DNA of 15,948 nt. It comes from DAOPYE01 sp035352715. Its GTDB lineage: Bacteria > Acidobacteriota > Holophagae > Holophagales > Holophagaceae. Position numbers and translations under genes: made by a program. The notes under the pieces are model-generated. The model saw nothing but the letters and a program-made list of their open reading frames with translations. It searched no databases and was not told where the DNA came from. Positions 14,525-15,948 of this stretch are shown piece by piece. Location of the stretch: NCBI GenBank assembly GCA_035352715.1, contig DAOPYE010000062.1:1-15948 (forward strand). The letters are read 5' to 3'. Positions within the stretch are counted from its first letter, which is position 1. Every line of letters starts with the position of its first letter.

Positions 14525-15508
14525 ATGGGAAAGCCGTACTACATCAGTATCCCCTGCGGGTTGACGCGCACGGAGCAGATCATCGATATTGCCAAGCGAA
14601 TGAAATCCTTGGACAGCAATATTCATATTCATGCCTACGATGCGGTACAGGGGTTGTTGTGGAATGGTGGACGCATCATCTACAACTCTCGGATGTCTCA
14701 ATACTCCATCGCCAAGAATGAGCAGTTGTACGATGTGACAGTCGAAAATCTACCGGAGGCTGTCCGTCGAGTCCGCATGCTGAATGACCATGGCATCCCA
14801 TTCAACCTGACGTTGAACAACGTTCTTGAGAATGTTGACATTGAAGATGAGGATGGCAATTATCTTCTGCGGAATCTCGAAAATGATTTGAACAGCGTAA
14901 CGCTTGCCACGCGTGCGCTTACGTATCATGTCAAGAGCAACTATCCCAAGTTCAAAACCATGTGTTCCATATGTTTCGCCTATGGAAAAATAGAAGAATA
15001 TCTTCGTGCCTGTGAGATCTACGATTTGGTCGTAATGATACCAATCTTTGCCTATCTTCCTGAGAAAGTAGCCCAGCTTCCCGTGGAGAAACTATCCTTC
15101 ATTGTGAATGACAATTGCAACCTTTTCTGCCAGAGAAAGGAACACTATCAGAGCATGAGCCGCGCCAGTATGGCTGGATTGACCACGATTGATGAGCAGG
15201 CGCGCTGCAAAACTGTAAGTTGTCCCTACAGGCAAAAGCCAGGCTATAGGAAATTAATTCCAGATGGCTTTGATGAAAAAACATGTGATCGCGTGGCAGC
15301 CATTGCTAGTAAACAATTCGATAGCTTGGGGGATCTCTCTAAGCTTCCTGGTGGTGTTAATTTTAATATATCGCCCATTGCTCGAGCTGAGCTTGTGAAG
15401 ATCGGTGTAAATCACTTCAAACTCCAAGGGCGAGAGATGAACCAGAAGAATTTTGATAGACAGGTTGTCGAATTTCTTGAAGCCTTTGTGAAAAACGATC
15501 TGTTATAA
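14525..15508 (+). CDS. Probable U32-family-related Fe-S TIM-barrel protein
   Basis: This 327-residue protein is not identifiable to a named gene. The alternating strand/helix pattern suggests a TIM barrel: YYISIPCG, IHAYDAVQGL, FNLTLNNVL, LVVMIPIFAYL, LSFIVNDNC, then GVNHFKLQGREM (294-305). The last resembles the closing motif of U32 proteins (typically G-x5-KxEGR). Cysteines C198-x3-C202 (VNDNCNLFCQRKEHY) and C228-x4-C233 (ARCKTVSCPYR) make a four-Cys set like the [4Fe-4S] site of U32 proteins. Known members (UbiU/UbiV, TrhP, RlhA) act in prephenate- or oxygen-independent hydroxylation and tRNA/rRNA modification rather than proteolysis; the substrate here cannot be told. The start at 14525 has AAGGAG six bases upstream, better than the in-frame ATG at 14501. 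Codon use is clearly more AT-rich than the flagellar genes, and a transposase follows, which suggests horizontal acquisition. A radical-SAM-like or other Fe-S barrel is the alternative. Confidence 0.6.
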   Translation: MGKPYYISIPCGLTRTEQIIDIAKRMKSLDSNIHIHAYDAVQGLLWNGGRIIYNSRMSQYSIAKNEQLYDVTVENLPEAVRRVRMLNDHGIPFNLTLNNVLENVDIEDEDGNYLLRNLENDLNSVTLATRALTYHVKSNYPKFKTMCSICFAYGKIEEYLRACEIYDLVVMIPIFAYLPEKVAQLPVEKLSFIVNDNCNLFCQRKEHYQSMSRASMAGLTTIDEQARCKTVSCPYRQKPGYRKLIPDGFDEKTCDRVAAIASKQFDSLGDLSKLPGGVNFNISPIARAELVKIGVNHFKLQGREMNQKNFDRQVVEFLEAFVKNDLL

Positions 15509-15640
15509 AATGGTTTTATCTTGTTGTTTCTGGGAGCCCTCCTTCTACTTTTCCGTGTCCGAAGTTTTTAGTGTAGAACGCTGAAAGTCCCCATCAGTAT
15601 TGTGATATGTGCAAGTTGCACGCCAAAATATAGCCATGTG

Positions 15641-15664
15641 ATTTGGATTTGGATTTGGATTTGG
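15641..15664 (+). repeat. Hexanucleotide tandem repeat, four copies of atttgg
   Basis: Four perfect head-to-tail copies of atttgg fill 24 bp in the spacer upstream of the transposase gene. Such arrays can vary in copy number by slippage. Confidence 0.9.
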
Positions 15665-15680
15665 TTGCTTGCTGAGTATG

Positions 15681-15690
15681 GGCTATAGCC
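15681..15690. promoter_or_regulatory. 10-bp perfect palindrome next to the transposase start
   Basis: ggctatagcc is its own reverse complement and ends seven bases before ATG 15698. It could be a protein-binding site or an element controlling transposase translation, but a chance palindrome cannot be excluded. Confidence 0.35.
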
Positions 15691-15697
15691 TAAACTT

Positions 15698-15948
15698 ATG
15701 GGCATGTTCATTGCCGTGGTGCCCAACCGGAAATCCAGACCGACCATCCTCCTGCGCGAGACCTACCGTGAGGATGGGAAAGTTCGCAATCGCACCCTGG
15801 CGAACCTGACGGCCTGGGCGCCCGAAAAGATCGCGGCCTTATCGGCGGCGCTGGATGCGGCCAGGTCTGGAAATGTGGGCACGGGCGTGATCGAACTCCT
15901 TGAGACCGTTCCCCATGGCCATGTCCATGCGGTGTTGGGGACCCTGCG
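15698..15948 (+). CDS. IS1634-family transposase, N-terminal part, cut by window end
   Basis: The frame is open to the last base and gives 83 residues: MGMFIAVVPNRKSRPTILL, then RETYREDGKVRNRTLANLT, then a helical stretch and HGHVHAVLGTL. The opening F-AVVPNR-S-P-ILLRE-YREDGKV-NRTLANL and the HGHV-AVLG motif are typical of the N-terminus of IS1634-type (IS4-superfamily DDE) transposases. The catalytic DDE region lies beyond the window, so intactness cannot be judged. ATG 15704 is an alternative start two codons in; neither has a clear ribosome site. GC content returns to the high level of the main chromosome, unlike the spacer before it. Confidence 0.85.
   Translation, partial: MGMFIAVVPNRKSRPTILLRETYREDGKVRNRTLANLTAWAPEKIAALSAALDAARSGNVGTGVIELLETVPHGHVHAVLGTL
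15698..15948 (+). mobile_element. IS1634-family insertion sequence, left part only
   Basis: This is the minimum extent, set by the transposase coding sequence. The true left end should be within the preceding ~190 bases and the right end is outside the window. It lies directly after the AT-rich U32-like gene, consistent with an island boundary. Confidence 0.7.

Larger units (their letters stand above)
15509..15697. other. AT-rich spacer before the transposase, probably containing the IS left end
   Basis: There is no gene here. The stretch starts AT-rich after the U32-like gene and contains a hexanucleotide tandem repeat and a palindrome next to the transposase start. The left terminal inverted repeat of the element should lie here, for example near the gtgtagaacgctgaaag segment at 15571-15587. 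The right end is outside the window, so the boundary cannot be confirmed. Confidence 0.45.

Overview
The window is about 16 kb of GC-rich bacterial chromosome. It falls into three blocks: a complete leftward flagellar basal-body/export operon, a rightward envelope block, and an AT-richer accessory end that runs into a transposase. The operon encodes a diderm (an Omp85 barrel protein is present) and motile organism. A giant secreted Ig/NHL-repeat protein, a flagellar operon ending in a MotE-like gene, and an IS1634-type transposase would fit an Acidobacteriota/Holophagae-like (Geothrix-type) or similar deltaproteobacterial-style genome. That placement is inference from gene style only; there is no rRNA or other marker here.

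Left end (1-2798, + strand): the 3' part of a very large gene whose start lies outside the window. It carries Ig-like repeats followed by twelve NHL beta-propeller units of 55 residues. The units are nearly identical in DNA, including a 107-bp exact duplication. A hairpin at 2831-2861 separates it from the converging flagellar operon.

Centre (2901-9934, - strand): flgB-flgC-fliE-fliF-fliG-fliH-fliI-fliJ-motE, read right to left, with gaps of 64 bp or less and several overlapping stop/start codons. FlgB, FlgC and FliE make the proximal rod and its base. FliF forms the MS ring and FliG the rotor switch. FliH, FliI and FliJ form the export ATPase complex. The MotE/FlbB-like protein probably works at the stator/export base.

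The flagellar operon and the next block diverge from a ~170-bp region (9935-10104) that holds inverted repeats and a plausible sigma70-type promoter. On the + strand follow a STAS-domain anti-sigma-factor antagonist (10105-10440) and, 11 bp on, a 1045-residue Omp85/BamA-superfamily outer-membrane protein with an unusually long POTRA-like region. A secreted SnoaL-like (NTF2-fold) protein comes next.

Right end (14144-15948): a mostly non-coding 380-bp stretch whose AT content rises towards the right. It is followed by a gene of visibly different composition encoding a probable U32-related TIM-barrel protein with a four-cysteine Fe-S-like pattern. After that come a short AT-rich spacer with a hexanucleotide tandem repeat and a 10-bp palindrome, and the N-terminus of an IS1634-family transposase cut by the window edge. 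This end looks like the start of a transferred island. The U32-like gene is the least familiar part of the window.
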